DNA from: Pseudomonadota bacterium
Lineage (GTDB): Bacteria > Pseudomonadota > Alphaproteobacteria > Micavibrionales > Micavibrionaceae
Assembly (NCBI GenBank): GCA_963204715.1
Contig: CAUJHK010000031.1
Location: 1-41,411 of the forward strand
DNA length: 41,411 nucleotides
Reading direction: 5' to 3'
The notes beneath the pieces were generated by a model. It ran no database searches. It was not told the DNA's origin and saw only the letters and a list, made by a program, of their open reading frames with translations. This document shows positions 1-7,293 of this stretch, piece after piece; position 1 is the stretch's first letter; each line of letters starts with the position of its first letter. The position numbers were made by a program, and so were the translations under genes.

Positions 1-43
1 TTAATAGGAATACTTAAGTCCTGTTTAGCGAAAAGAGAAAAGC

Positions 44-598
44 ATGTTTATCCAGACTGAAAATACACCCAATCCCGCCACCATAAAATTTATTCCTGGG
101 GTGAAGGTCATGCCCTCTGGTGTGGCGGAATTTGAAAGCAATGAGCAGGCGCAAGCTTCTCCGCTCGCCCAGCGTATCTTTGAGATTAAAGGTGTGCAGA
201 GCGTGTTTTTTGGTCATGATTTTATAGCCGTCACCAAGACAGATGCTGTGGAGTGGCCCAATATTAAAGCACCAATTCTTTCGGTGGTAATGCAACACTT
301 CTCTATGGGGGAGCCTTTGTTTTTTGAAGGCCGCGAAGACGGGGATAAAAATGATGACCTTCTTGATGAGATATCAAAGCAGATTAAGGAGTTGATAGAT
401 ACACGCGTGCGCCCTGCGGTGGCGCAAGATGGAGGCGATATTGTTTTTGAAAAATTTGACAAAGGAATTGTCTTTTTAAAAATGCGCGGTGCGTGTTCAG
501 GATGCCCCAGCTCTACAATCACTTTGAAAAATGGTGTTGAGAATATGCTCCGTCATTATGTTCCCGAGGTTTTGGAAGTCCGCCAGACGATGGAGTGA
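44..598 (+). CDS. NifU/Nfu-type iron-sulfur cluster carrier protein
   Basis: This 184-residue protein has the two-domain layout of Nfu1-type Fe-S carriers. An N-terminal Nfu_N domain (about residues 1-90, opening FIQTENTPNPATIKF) is followed by a C-terminal NifU domain (about 110-180). The C-terminal domain carries the CxxC motif in GACSGCPSS, the pair that binds a bridging [4Fe-4S] cluster between two subunits. In related bacteria and in mitochondria, Nfu delivers clusters to target enzymes such as lipoyl synthase and respiratory complexes. That role is inferred from the family; the motif is seen directly. The ATG at 44 is the first in frame, and a weak purine-rich stretch (AAGAGAAA) precedes it. 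The stop lies 2 bp from the stop of the convergent downstream gene. No isc/suf genes are nearby, so it stands alone here. Confidence 0.93.
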   Translation: MFIQTENTPNPATIKFIPGVKVMPSGVAEFESNEQAQASPLAQRIFEIKGVQSVFFGHDFIAVTKTDAVEWPNIKAPILSVVMQHFSMGEPLFFEGREDGDKNDDLLDEISKQIKELIDTRVRPAVAQDGGDIVFEKFDKGIVFLKMRGACSGCPSSTITLKNGVENMLRHYVPEVLEVRQTME

Positions 599-600
599 GG

Positions 601-1707
601 CTACTCTGCGCTTGGCGTGGGGTATAGGGTTGAAAGGCTTTGCTCGCCATTCTGATCGTCTTGCGTGTCATGGGATGTTAGCATCAGTCCGAACCAACGC
701 CAACGTGTGTCATCACCATTGCCTTGCTCCACAGGTAGTGTGCAGTTTATCCTGACTTTTTGGGTTGGCGGTGTTTTAAATCTTATTTCAACGCGGTTGT
801 TGATGGTGTCTATAACAGGTTTTTCAGGGGACGATGAAAAACAATCCAGCGCTTTTATAAAAGGCAAAAAATCTTTTTTCAAAGTAAAGCCTATGGATTT
901 TTTTAAAAAGCCGTCCTCCGGAGCAATGTCCGATACGGGAAGAGGGAGGGCATTGGCCGTCATAACAAAGCGGTCCATATCTCCAAAAGATTCTGTCAGG
1001 GTAAATCTGGGAATGGCAAACAGGTCGCCCTCGTTATGGGCCACGCCAGATTGCTGGCCGAATGCGGCTAAAAAGCCCATATCTTTGACAATTTTTTGAT
1101 ATGATTTTGAATATTCGCCAAAGGGATAAGCAAAAAAAGCAGGGCTTTCATCCGTTTCTTTTCGAATGTCAGCAAGAGAGTTGTTAATCTGCCGTTTTAT
1201 ATCGGCATCAGCCATGCTGGATAAACGTGCGTATGATGATGGTTGAAGTCCGAAGTCAACAAGGCCTGTTCGCTTTAACGCTCTGATATCATCCCATGAC
1301 AATGTCGCGCCAGTTTGGGAAATCTTTCCCGATGGAATAAAAACAGTAAAAGGAATTTTGTGCTGAATTAAAATCGGCGCTGCATAGGTTACAATAGATT
1401 TGTCGGCGCCATCAAACGTAATGGCGATCGTTCTGTCAGGCAATTTTTGATTATTTTTAAAGGCTTCTATAATGTTTTTCAAGGGCAGAATGTGATATCC
1501 GCCACTGGTAAGCTCATCAATATGGTTTGAAAATTGCTGAGGGGTTACTAGCCTTGCGTCTTCATAATTATCACCCACACCAAAATAATTGTAGATAACA
1601 GCATATCTTTGGTCATAGTCGTTTTGTGCCCAAGCTGACGCAGGGGCAGCAAAGAGCAGAGCGGCGGTAACGCAAAGGCTGAAAAAGAAGGGTTTGGTCT
1701 TGAACAT
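601..1707 (-). CDS. Secreted NodB-fold (polysaccharide deacetylase-like) protein with degenerate active site
   Basis: This 368-residue protein begins with a clear signal peptide (residues 1-27, ending ASAWA), so it is probably periplasmic or exported. Residues about 35-240 follow the NodB/PgaB deacetylase pattern: ITFDGADKS at about 96-104 aligns with the usual TFDDG motif 1, and FAYPFGEYS at 192-200 matches motif 3. The metal-binding residues look lost. The second Asp of TFDD is Gly, and the region that should read HxxxH is QPSSYA (155-160), with no histidine. About 130 C-terminal residues follow the NodB core and match nothing I recognise. By family knowledge such a protein would be a weak or inactive deacetylase, perhaps a glycan-binding protein. 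It is transcribed divergently from the nitroreductase gene and convergently with the Nfu gene. Confidence 0.85.
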   Translation of the reverse strand: MFKTKPFFFSLCVTAALLFAAPASAWAQNDYDQRYAVIYNYFGVGDNYEDARLVTPQQFSNHIDELTSGGYHILPLKNIIEAFKNNQKLPDRTIAITFDGADKSIVTYAAPILIQHKIPFTVFIPSGKISQTGATLSWDDIRALKRTGLVDFGLQPSSYARLSSMADADIKRQINNSLADIRKETDESPAFFAYPFGEYSKSYQKIVKDMGFLAAFGQQSGVAHNEGDLFAIPRFTLTESFGDMDRFVMTANALPLPVSDIAPEDGFLKKSIGFTLKKDFLPFIKALDCFSSSPEKPVIDTINNRVEIRFKTPPTQKVRINCTLPVEQGNGDDTRWRWFGLMLTSHDTQDDQNGEQSLSTLYPTPSAE

Positions 1708-1759
1708 GGGTAATGGATTAGCTTATTTAAGACGTGAAAGCCACGAAAATGCGGTGCTA

Positions 1760-1787
1760 TTGATAAAGGCCTTTTTTGATGTATTTA
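1760..1787 (+). promoter_or_regulatory. Candidate sigma-70 promoter for the nitroreductase gene
   Basis: TTGATA and TATTTA are separated by 16 bp in the 113-bp gap between two divergent genes. The predicted start of transcription is near 1794, giving a short leader that carries the AGGGA ribosome binding site ahead of the ATG at 1821. Seen by eye only. Confidence 0.4.
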
Positions 1788-1820
1788 AGGGGGGAGAAAA
1801 ATCAACATAGGGAAAATATT

Positions 1821-2417
1821 ATGACTAGAAATGTAAAATTATCACAAGACGCTTTGGAAAACCTTTTCCTCGAAGCCAGAACCTATAATTCATGGCAGGA
1901 CAAGGATGTCGGTGATGAGCTTCTGGTTCAAATCTTTGATCTGATGAAAATGGCACCGACCAGCGCAAACTGTTCTCCCATGCGCACGGTATTTGTGAAA
2001 TCCAAAGAGCAAAAAGAAATTTTAAAACCGCTTTTAGACAAGGGCAACGTAGACAAAACCATGTCTGCCCCCGTCACAGCCATATTCGCCTATGATAGAA
2101 AATTTTATGAACATCTTCCAAAATTGTTTCCGCACGTTGATGCCAAAAGCTGGTTTGAGGGCAATGATAAAAAAATTGAAGAAACCATGTGGAGAAACGG
2201 CACGCTTCAGGCGGGTTACTTTATTTTGGCGGCGCGCGCCTTGGGGCTTGATTGCGGGCCGATGTCGGGTTTCAACAGCGCTAAAGTCAAACAAGCTTTT
2301 TTTCCAAATCTTGATGGTGATGTAAATTTTATGTGCAACCTTGGTTATGGTGATGGGAAAACACTTTTCCCTCGCTCACCACGTTTTGATTTTGCGGATG
2401 TAAACAAAATTGTCTGA
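1821..2417 (+). CDS. Nitroreductase family protein, malonic semialdehyde reductase (RutE/HadB-like)
   Basis: This FMN-dependent nitroreductase-fold enzyme of 198 residues is close in length to E. coli RutE. The N-terminal region has the family pattern [12 protein letters not shown] followed by [14 protein letters not shown], the flavin-phosphate binding segment with S/T-S-x-N. The C-terminal part has [11 protein letters not shown] and the NLGYGD stretch. RutE reduces 3-oxopropanoate (malonic semialdehyde) to 3-hydroxypropanoate during pyrimidine catabolism. No other rut genes are nearby, so a general quinone, enal or nitro reductase role is possible. I chose ATG 1821 over the upstream ATG because TAGGGA lies 7 bp before it and the length then fits the family. 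The final codons overlap the TTG start of tsaB by 8 nt, so the two are probably co-translated. Confidence 0.85.
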   Translation: MTRNVKLSQDALENLFLEARTYNSWQDKDVGDELLVQIFDLMKMAPTSANCSPMRTVFVKSKEQKEILKPLLDKGNVDKTMSAPVTAIFAYDRKFYEHLPKLFPHVDAKSWFEGNDKKIEETMWRNGTLQAGYFILAARALGLDCGPMSGFNSAKVKQAFFPNLDGDVNFMCNLGYGDGKTLFPRSPRFDFADVNKIV

Positions 2418-3129
2418 AGATTTTTCAACACCCGTTCTGGCGCTAGATACATCGCTTGCTGGTTGCGTTGTGGGGGTGATGTTGCCAAAAGAAGAAGCTT
2501 TTTTTCAAAAAACCTTGAAAACAGACCGTGATCAGGCCGCAAAGCTTGTCCCCATAATCGAGGACGTTCTGAAAGAGGCGGGAATTTCTTTCAAAGATCT
2601 TGGTTTGATTGTCACAACAAAAGGGCCTGGGTCTTTTACGGGTTTGCGTATAGGTATGACAACGGCAAAAACATTAGGGCTTTCTTTGAATATTCCTGTG
2701 CAGGGTATCGACACACTTTGCGTCATGATAAAAAGTTGTGGGCAGGCAGATGAGTCATCGGGCTATCTCTGCGTTCTTGAAACCAAACGAGCTGATTTTT
2801 ACGCAGGTTTTGCGGACAAGGATATGGGGCGCGAGGGTGCCTCTTTTTCAGGAAGCCGAGAGGAAATTCTAAAGCAGTGTGAGGGGCAAAAGCTTCACCT
2901 GTGCGGCGATGCCACAGACAGGTTTTTGGCAGGGGGGGATGAAGGGTTTTTTATGTCAGTCACAAAGCGTGATTTGCTCTGTCCTTTGGCTCTTTGCAAG
3001 CTTGGTGTGGCTGAATATCTTGCCCAAGGCAATGGCCATGAAACGCTTGAACCGCTTTATCTGCGGGGGGCTGATGTATCGCAATCCAAAAAACCACAGC
3101 GGGAAATTAAAGATTTTATACAATCTTAA
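2410..3129 (+). CDS. tsaB: tRNA threonylcarbamoyladenosine biosynthesis protein TsaB
   Basis: TsaB is the non-catalytic partner of TsaD in the complex that makes the t6A37 modification of ANN-decoding tRNAs. The protein (239 residues) opens with the ASKHA-fold signature [15 protein letters not shown], followed by [13 protein letters not shown] and the typical [19 protein letters not shown] segment at about residues 70-90. E. coli TsaB is 231 residues, so this is full length. The start is fixed by the sequence: an in-frame TAA occurs at 2401-2403 and the only initiation codon before the conserved N-terminus is TTG at 2410. No clear ribosome binding site is present, which fits translational coupling to the upstream nitroreductase gene that it overlaps. 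tsaD is not in the window. Confidence 0.92.
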   Translation: MSEDFSTPVLALDTSLAGCVVGVMLPKEEAFFQKTLKTDRDQAAKLVPIIEDVLKEAGISFKDLGLIVTTKGPGSFTGLRIGMTTAKTLGLSLNIPVQGIDTLCVMIKSCGQADESSGYLCVLETKRADFYAGFADKDMGREGASFSGSREEILKQCEGQKLHLCGDATDRFLAGGDEGFFMSVTKRDLLCPLALCKLGVAEYLAQGNGHETLEPLYLRGADVSQSKKPQREIKDFIQS

Positions 3130-3216
3130 GTATTCGTGTTGTATAAACATAAAACACTTGAAATAAACAGGGTTTGGTTTAACTCTATAGCAAAGTAACA
3201 ATAAGGGAACTTTATT

Positions 3217-3630
3217 ATGGCTGAGCAAACAACACATTCAGATTTACTGGCTCTGACAACCGAAATTGTGTCCGCTCATGTGTCCAATAATATTGTCCCA
3301 CAGAATGAGTTATCAGGCCTTATTGACACGGTGTTTAGAACTTTGGCCAGCCTTGGCGGTCATTCCCCCATGACGGCGGACAGGCCGCAGCCCGTTGTGC
3401 CCATAAAAAAATCTATAACCCCTGAGTATATTGTGTGCTTGGAAGACGGGAAGAAATTAAAGATGCTCAAGCGCCACTTAAAAACGGCTTATGATATGTC
3501 GCCTGAAGAATATCGTGAGCGCTGGGGCTTGCCAGCAGATTATCCCATGGTGGCTCCCAACTACGCAAAGCAGCGTAGCCGTCTGGCCAAGGACATAGGT
3601 CTTGGCACCAAAAGCAAACCTAAAAAATAA
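3217..3630 (+). CDS. MucR/Ros family transcriptional regulator
   Basis: This 137-residue protein matches the alphaproteobacterial Ros/MucR family along its full length. It has a helical N-terminus (LTTEIVSAHVSNN), a DNA-binding domain at about 60-125 with YIVCLEDGKKLKMLKRHL, and the family signature SPEEYRERWGLPADYPMVAPNYA. These proteins are H-NS-like or zinc-finger repressors that control exopolysaccharide, motility and cell-cycle genes. The zinc finger looks incomplete. The first pair is Cys-x2-Asp, and the residues after KRHL read KTAY where Ros has two histidines, so metal binding may be weak or absent, as in some MucR/Ml proteins. A ribosome binding site AAGGGA precedes the ATG by about 9 bp. 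It stands alone, with 87 bp to tsaB and 12 bp to the convergent proC. Confidence 0.92.
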   Translation: MAEQTTHSDLLALTTEIVSAHVSNNIVPQNELSGLIDTVFRTLASLGGHSPMTADRPQPVVPIKKSITPEYIVCLEDGKKLKMLKRHLKTAYDMSPEEYRERWGLPADYPMVAPNYAKQRSRLAKDIGLGTKSKPKK

Positions 3631-3642
3631 AGTCTGGATGAC

Positions 3643-4467
3643 CTAGCTTTTAGAGAGTTCTTTGCTGCGGGCTGCGGCATGCTCTATGGTTTGGGTTAAA
3701 ATATCTTGCAGCCTCCCATCCATAAGGACGGACAAGCCTGCGGCGGTTGTGCCGTTGGGGCTTGTGACATTTTGGCGTAAAACATGTGCGGGGGTAGAAC
3801 TTTGCGCATCAGCCAACGCGGCGGCACCGATAATGGTCTGGCGGGCGAGCGTCATAGAAAACTCTGCCTCAAGACCAGCGTTTTCTCCTGCCTTTGCCAA
3901 AGCTTCTGTCAGGTAAAAAACATAGGCAGGCCCGCTTCCAGACAGGGCCGTGATCGCGTCCATGTCTGCGTCGTCTTTTGTCCATAAAAAATGTCCCATG
4001 GCCAAAAGCAAAGATTCTACCATCTGTTTTTGGGAAGGCTTCAAGGCAAGGTTTTCAACGGCCACGCTCATCCCCTTGCCTATGGCGGCAGGGGTGTTTG
4101 GCATGGCGCGGACAAGGGGGTTTTGCTCGCGGAATTTTTTAGACAAGTCTTTCGTGGTTTTGCCAGCAAGAATAGAAAGGATGGGAAGCTCACGCGGCAG
4201 AGCGCCTTCTTTGCCATCCAAAAAACTGTTTAGCGTTTGGGGTTTTATGGCCAGAACCAGAACATCCCACGTTGCCGCTTTTTCTAAAAACGCCTCTTCG
4301 GTTTTCAGGACAGAATCTTCCGCGCAGAAGGGGTCATAAATATCAATCGTTTTGATAAGGCCAGCCTTTTGCCATGATAAAACCATGGAGGCTCCCATCT
4401 TGCCGTATCCAGCAAGCCCTATTTTAAAAGGGGTAACGGGCGCGCCTTGGGGCAAGGCGTTGGTCAT
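3643..4467 (-). CDS. proC: Pyrroline-5-carboxylate reductase
   Basis: ProC reduces 1-pyrroline-5-carboxylate to L-proline with NAD(P)H, the last step of proline synthesis, in the cytoplasm. The protein has 274 residues, the usual size. The N-terminal Rossmann motif is IGLAGYGKMG (about 17-26). The middle region has VRAMPNTPAAIGKGM, and the C-terminal dimerisation and active-site helix region is visible as ALSGSGPAYVFYLTEAL and QNVTSPNGTTAAGL (compare the ProC signature near V-T-S-P-G-G-T-T). The start codon overlaps the stop of the YbjN-domain gene by four bases (ATGA), so it is the third gene of the ubiK-ybjN-proC operon. The first 14 residues precede the conserved Rossmann strand and could be an extension. 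Confidence 0.95.
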   Translation of the reverse strand: MTNALPQGAPVTPFKIGLAGYGKMGASMVLSWQKAGLIKTIDIYDPFCAEDSVLKTEEAFLEKAATWDVLVLAIKPQTLNSFLDGKEGALPRELPILSILAGKTTKDLSKKFREQNPLVRAMPNTPAAIGKGMSVAVENLALKPSQKQMVESLLLAMGHFLWTKDDADMDAITALSGSGPAYVFYLTEALAKAGENAGLEAEFSMTLARQTIIGAAALADAQSSTPAHVLRQNVTSPNGTTAAGLSVLMDGRLQDILTQTIEHAAARSKELSKS

Positions 4468-4976
4468 GACACTCCAGCCACTTGCATGGCTGCAAGGGAC
4501 AGGTCGGCATCATTGGCAGGTGTGCTTCGCGAAAGCAATTCGAAAACGGGGTAAAATCGTTCACACTCCGCCAGTGCAATATCCACAAGGTCTTCAAGAT
4601 GCTCCGCGCCTGATGTGTGGGTCATGCCCCGAAACAAGGTCGTATGGCGGAAGCATGGAATGTCAGAGCCTTCGCGCAAATCAAAATGTCCCAGCCAAAG
4701 GCCAGCATTGATGGATGACATGGTTTTTTTTACATCATCCAGCGCGTTGCGATGGATATCAAGGTCATACTGGCACACAAAGGTCATGGCGCTGTATTGT
4801 TCTTGCCATTGAAAAAAGAGTTTGTATTCGCCCATTTTGCCCGTGATCTGAACAATCAGCTCATCTTCCGTCATGCGGTCAAACACCCATTCATTGGCGT
4901 AGAGAATCTCTTCCACGCTATCAAGCGGGTTGCTGACATCTTCAAAAATATCAATTTGCTCTGATGTCTGGCTCAT
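4464..4976 (-). CDS. YbjN domain-containing protein
   Basis: This 170-residue cytoplasmic protein has the YbjN sensory-type fold, marked by the central WQEQYSAMTFVCQYDLDI segment, the MSSINAGLWLGHFDL stretch and the C-terminal acidic helix LEDLVDIALAECERFYPVF. It has no signal peptide or membrane segment. YbjN proteins are linked to stress and motility phenotypes in E. coli, but their biochemical role is unknown and I do not assign one. It overlaps proC by 4 nt and ubiK by 1 nt (TAATG), so the three are very probably one transcript. The same adjacency of a YbjN protein with proC is common in alphaproteobacteria. Confidence 0.85.
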   Translation of the reverse strand: MSQTSEQIDIFEDVSNPLDSVEEILYANEWVFDRMTEDELIVQITGKMGEYKLFFQWQEQYSAMTFVCQYDLDIHRNALDDVKKTMSSINAGLWLGHFDLREGSDIPCFRHTTLFRGMTHTSGAEHLEDLVDIALAECERFYPVFELLSRSTPANDADLSLAAMQVAGVS

Positions 4977-5263
4977 TATTTCTTCTTCGCTGGCTTTTTC
5001 TTGGTCGCTTTTGTGGCCACTTTCTTAGGGGCGGGGGCTTTTTTGCCGCCGCTCAGGGCTTCCAGCTTTTTTTGCAGCTCTTTGACCTGCGCTTCAAGGC
5101 GGTCAAAATCTTCACGTGGCACCAAATCCATGCGGTTTGCCATCTCGTCAAAACGGGCTTTGACGTCGTTCATAATCTGCTCGCGCACACCTGAAAACAA
5201 GTGCATGGCACCGCCCGCCATGCGGCTTAAATCGTCGAAAATTTTGGGGTCTGGTTTTATCAT
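4976..5263 (-). CDS. ubiK: Ubiquinone biosynthesis accessory factor UbiK (BMFP family)
   Basis: This small protein (95 residues) matches the BMFP/UbiK family. It has an N-terminal amphipathic segment (PKIFDDLSRMAGGAMHLFSGVREQI), then a coiled coil with the conserved LVPREDFDRLEAQVKELQ block, and a lysine/alanine-rich tail. UbiK binds UbiJ and lipids and supports the later steps of aerobic ubiquinone synthesis. The ORF track starts at a TTG (5278). I prefer ATG 5263, which has GACGGGA about 5 bp upstream and begins MIKPDPKIFDDL like other family members. It is the first gene of the ubiK-ybjN-proC operon, and its stop overlaps the next start. It is divergent from hldD with a 186-bp gap that must hold both promoters. 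Confidence 0.88.
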   Translation of the reverse strand: MIKPDPKIFDDLSRMAGGAMHLFSGVREQIMNDVKARFDEMANRMDLVPREDFDRLEAQVKELQKKLEALSGGKKAPAPKKVATKATKKKPAKKK

Positions 5264-5449
5264 TGTGATTCCCGTCAATCAATGTGGCTTATTGGTTAGC
5301 ATTCCCTTGATTTGCCTTGCAACACAGCAAAGCGGTTTCTTGGAACATATCCACTGCGGATTTTTGTGAGTTTTTGGCCAGTTTAAGGATGGGCTATGGA
5401 TTGTTAAGGATTTGTGACGTAAAATAATAAAAAGCATGAGGGTTTGAAA

Positions 5450-6439
5450 ATGATTATTGTCACAGGTGGCGCAGGGTTTATAGGGTCTAATCTGGTTGCA
5501 GGGCTAGAGACTCATGGCCTTTCCAACATAGTGGTTTGCGATGTTCTAGGGAGCGGGGATAAGTGGCGCAACATTGCCAAGCGCGAAATCCGTGATGTGG
5601 TTCACCCCGACAGGCTGTTTGACTATATGAACAACCATGCTGACGAGATTGAAATGGTCTACCACATAGGTGCCATATCATCGACCACGGAAACCGATGC
5701 TGACTTGATTATTGATACCAATTTTGTGTTGTCGCGCAGGGTGTGGAAATGGTGCTGGAAGCACAACAAGCGCCTTGTCTATGCGTCTTCTGCCGCAACC
5801 TATGGTGATGGAAAGCACGGCTTTAAGGATGATGAGTCTATTGATGGCTTGAAGCATTTGATGCCGTTAAACCCTTATGGCTGGTCAAAGCATGTGTTTG
5901 ACCGCCGCATAGCGCGCGTTGTCGAAACAAAGTCTGAGCCTTTGCCAGCGCAGTGGGCAGGCTTGAAGTTTTTTAATGCTTATGGCCCCAATGAATACCA
6001 TAAGGCTGACCAGATGAGCGTGGTCTGCAAACTCTACCCTCAGGTAATGGCAGGCGCGGCGGCACGCTTGTTCAAGTCCCATCACCCTGATTATGAAGAT
6101 GGTGGCCAGCTGCGTGATTTTGTGTGGGTCGGCGATATTGTGGATGTCATGGTCTGGCTTTATGATCATCCTGAAATAAACGGCCTGTTTAATGTGGGGT
6201 CTGGCAAGGCTCGCTCGTTTAAAGATTTGGCAGAAAGCACGTTCAAGGCTTCTGGAAAGCAGCCTAAAATACATTACATGGATATGCCTGAATCTTTGCG
6301 CGAGAAATATCAGTATTATACGCAAGCGGACATGGCGAAGTTAAAGGCGGCGGGATATTCAAAACCTTTTACAGAGCTTGAAGATGGCGTTGAAAAATAC
6401 GTGAAGGACTATCTGTCCAAATCCGATCCCTACAGATAG
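5450..6439 (+). CDS. hldD: ADP-L-glycero-D-manno-heptose 6-epimerase
   Basis: HldD (RfaD) converts ADP-D-glycero-heptose to ADP-L-glycero-heptose for the lipopolysaccharide inner core. The N-terminus MIIVTGGAGFIGSN is the NAD(P)-binding motif of short-chain NDP-sugar epimerases and is almost identical to the E. coli enzyme. The active site is visible as YASSAATYG (Ser/Thr) and NPYGWSKHVFD, with the Tyr-x3-Lys pair. Length is 329 residues, slightly longer than E. coli. ATG 5450 is favoured over the track's TTG 5444 because GAGG lies 7 bp before it and the protein then begins exactly at the conserved strand. A heptose-containing LPS core is implied, although no other hld or waa genes are in the window. 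lgt follows 50 bp downstream but has its own promoter candidate. Confidence 0.95.
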   Translation: MIIVTGGAGFIGSNLVAGLETHGLSNIVVCDVLGSGDKWRNIAKREIRDVVHPDRLFDYMNNHADEIEMVYHIGAISSTTETDADLIIDTNFVLSRRVWKWCWKHNKRLVYASSAATYGDGKHGFKDDESIDGLKHLMPLNPYGWSKHVFDRRIARVVETKSEPLPAQWAGLKFFNAYGPNEYHKADQMSVVCKLYPQVMAGAAARLFKSHHPDYEDGGQLRDFVWVGDIVDVMVWLYDHPEINGLFNVGSGKARSFKDLAESTFKASGKQPKIHYMDMPESLREKYQYYTQADMAKLKAAGYSKPFTELEDGVEKYVKDYLSKSDPYR

Positions 6440-6452
6440 GGCATGTAGCAGG

Positions 6453-6481
6453 GTGACAAATGTCATGTTTGCCCTTATAGT
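6453..6481 (+). promoter_or_regulatory. Candidate promoter for lgt, predicting a leaderless mRNA
   Basis: GTGACA and TATAGT are spaced by 17 bp, close to the sigma-70 consensus. The -10 element ends 8 bp before the ATG of lgt, so transcription would begin within a few bases of the start codon. No Shine-Dalgarno sequence precedes that ATG, which agrees with leaderless translation. Confidence 0.5.
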
Positions 6482-6489
6482 CCTGCCCC

Positions 6490-7293
6490 ATGGCATTACA
6501 ATTTCCGAACTTTGACCCCGTAGCCATAGCGCTGGGGCCTCTTCAAATCCGATGGTACGCGCTGGGTTATCTAGCGGGGTTTTTGCTCGGCTGGGTCTAT
6601 GCGCGCTGGATAGTAAAGCGCGATGAACCCTTTGGTTTGCGCCCCAACCGTCTGGATGTGGATGATTATCTGCCCTTTGCCGTCATGGGTGTTATTCTGG
6701 GCGGACGGTTTGGCTATGTTTTGTTTTATCAGCCCGCTTATTATTTTTCTCATCCATTTGAAATTTTGCAGGTCTGGAATGGCGGCATGTCCTTTCATGG
6801 TGGTGTTCTGGGTGTTGTTATCTCGGTCATAAGTTACGCACTCTTGAAAAAAATCCCTGTGTTTCGTCTGGCGGACTTGTTCGCCGTGTGCTGCACCTTT
6901 GGCCTGTTCTTTGGGCGTATTGCCAATTTTGTAAATGGTGAGCTTTTTGGCCGCACAACAGATGTGCCGTGGGGCATTGTTTTCCCTGGTGGCGGGGATT
7001 TACCACGCCACCCCAGCCAGCTCTATGAAGCAGGGCTTGAGGGGCTTTTGCTTTTTACTATCCTGAGCGCGCTTATTTTGAATGAAAGAATCCGCAGCAG
7101 GCCAGGCATTGTCGCAGGAGCCTTTTTGGCGGGGTACGGCCTTTGCCGCATGTTTGTCGAAAACTTCCGTGAGCCTGATTCTTACTTGGGGTTTTTAACT
7201 CTCGGGCTGACCATGGGGCAGCTTCTTTGCATTCCCATGCTTTTAATTGGCGCGGGTTTTATAACCATGGCGGTGCGAAAGCGCCGTGCCTAA
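6490..7293 (+). CDS. lgt: Prolipoprotein diacylglyceryl transferase
   Basis: Lgt transfers diacylglycerol from phosphatidylglycerol to the lipobox cysteine of prolipoproteins, in the inner membrane. The 267-residue protein has about seven hydrophobic segments. The family signatures are present: GMSFHGGVLG (His-Gly-Gly motif), GRIANFVNGELFGR (the Lgt signature with its essential Arg and Asn) and RHPSQLYEAGLEG near the catalytic arginines. The usual length is 260-290. It overlaps the downstream MidA-like gene by 8 nt, and that gene in turn overlaps pgeF, so the three form an operon. The absence of a ribosome binding site and the close -10 element suggest a leaderless start. Two lipoproteins with LGAC lipoboxes are encoded elsewhere in the window as likely substrates. 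Confidence 0.97.
   Translation: MALQFPNFDPVAIALGPLQIRWYALGYLAGFLLGWVYARWIVKRDEPFGLRPNRLDVDDYLPFAVMGVILGGRFGYVLFYQPAYYFSHPFEILQVWNGGMSFHGGVLGVVISVISYALLKKIPVFRLADLFAVCCTFGLFFGRIANFVNGELFGRTTDVPWGIVFPGGGDLPRHPSQLYEAGLEGLLLFTILSALILNERIRSRPGIVAGAFLAGYGLCRMFVENFREPDSYLGFLTLGLTMGQLLCIPMLLIGAGFITMAVRKRRA

Noticed and set aside
5279-5449. A gene between ubiK and hldD
   Set aside because: ORFs in this gap are short continuations of shadow frames without ribosome binding sites; it is more likely a divergent promoter region.
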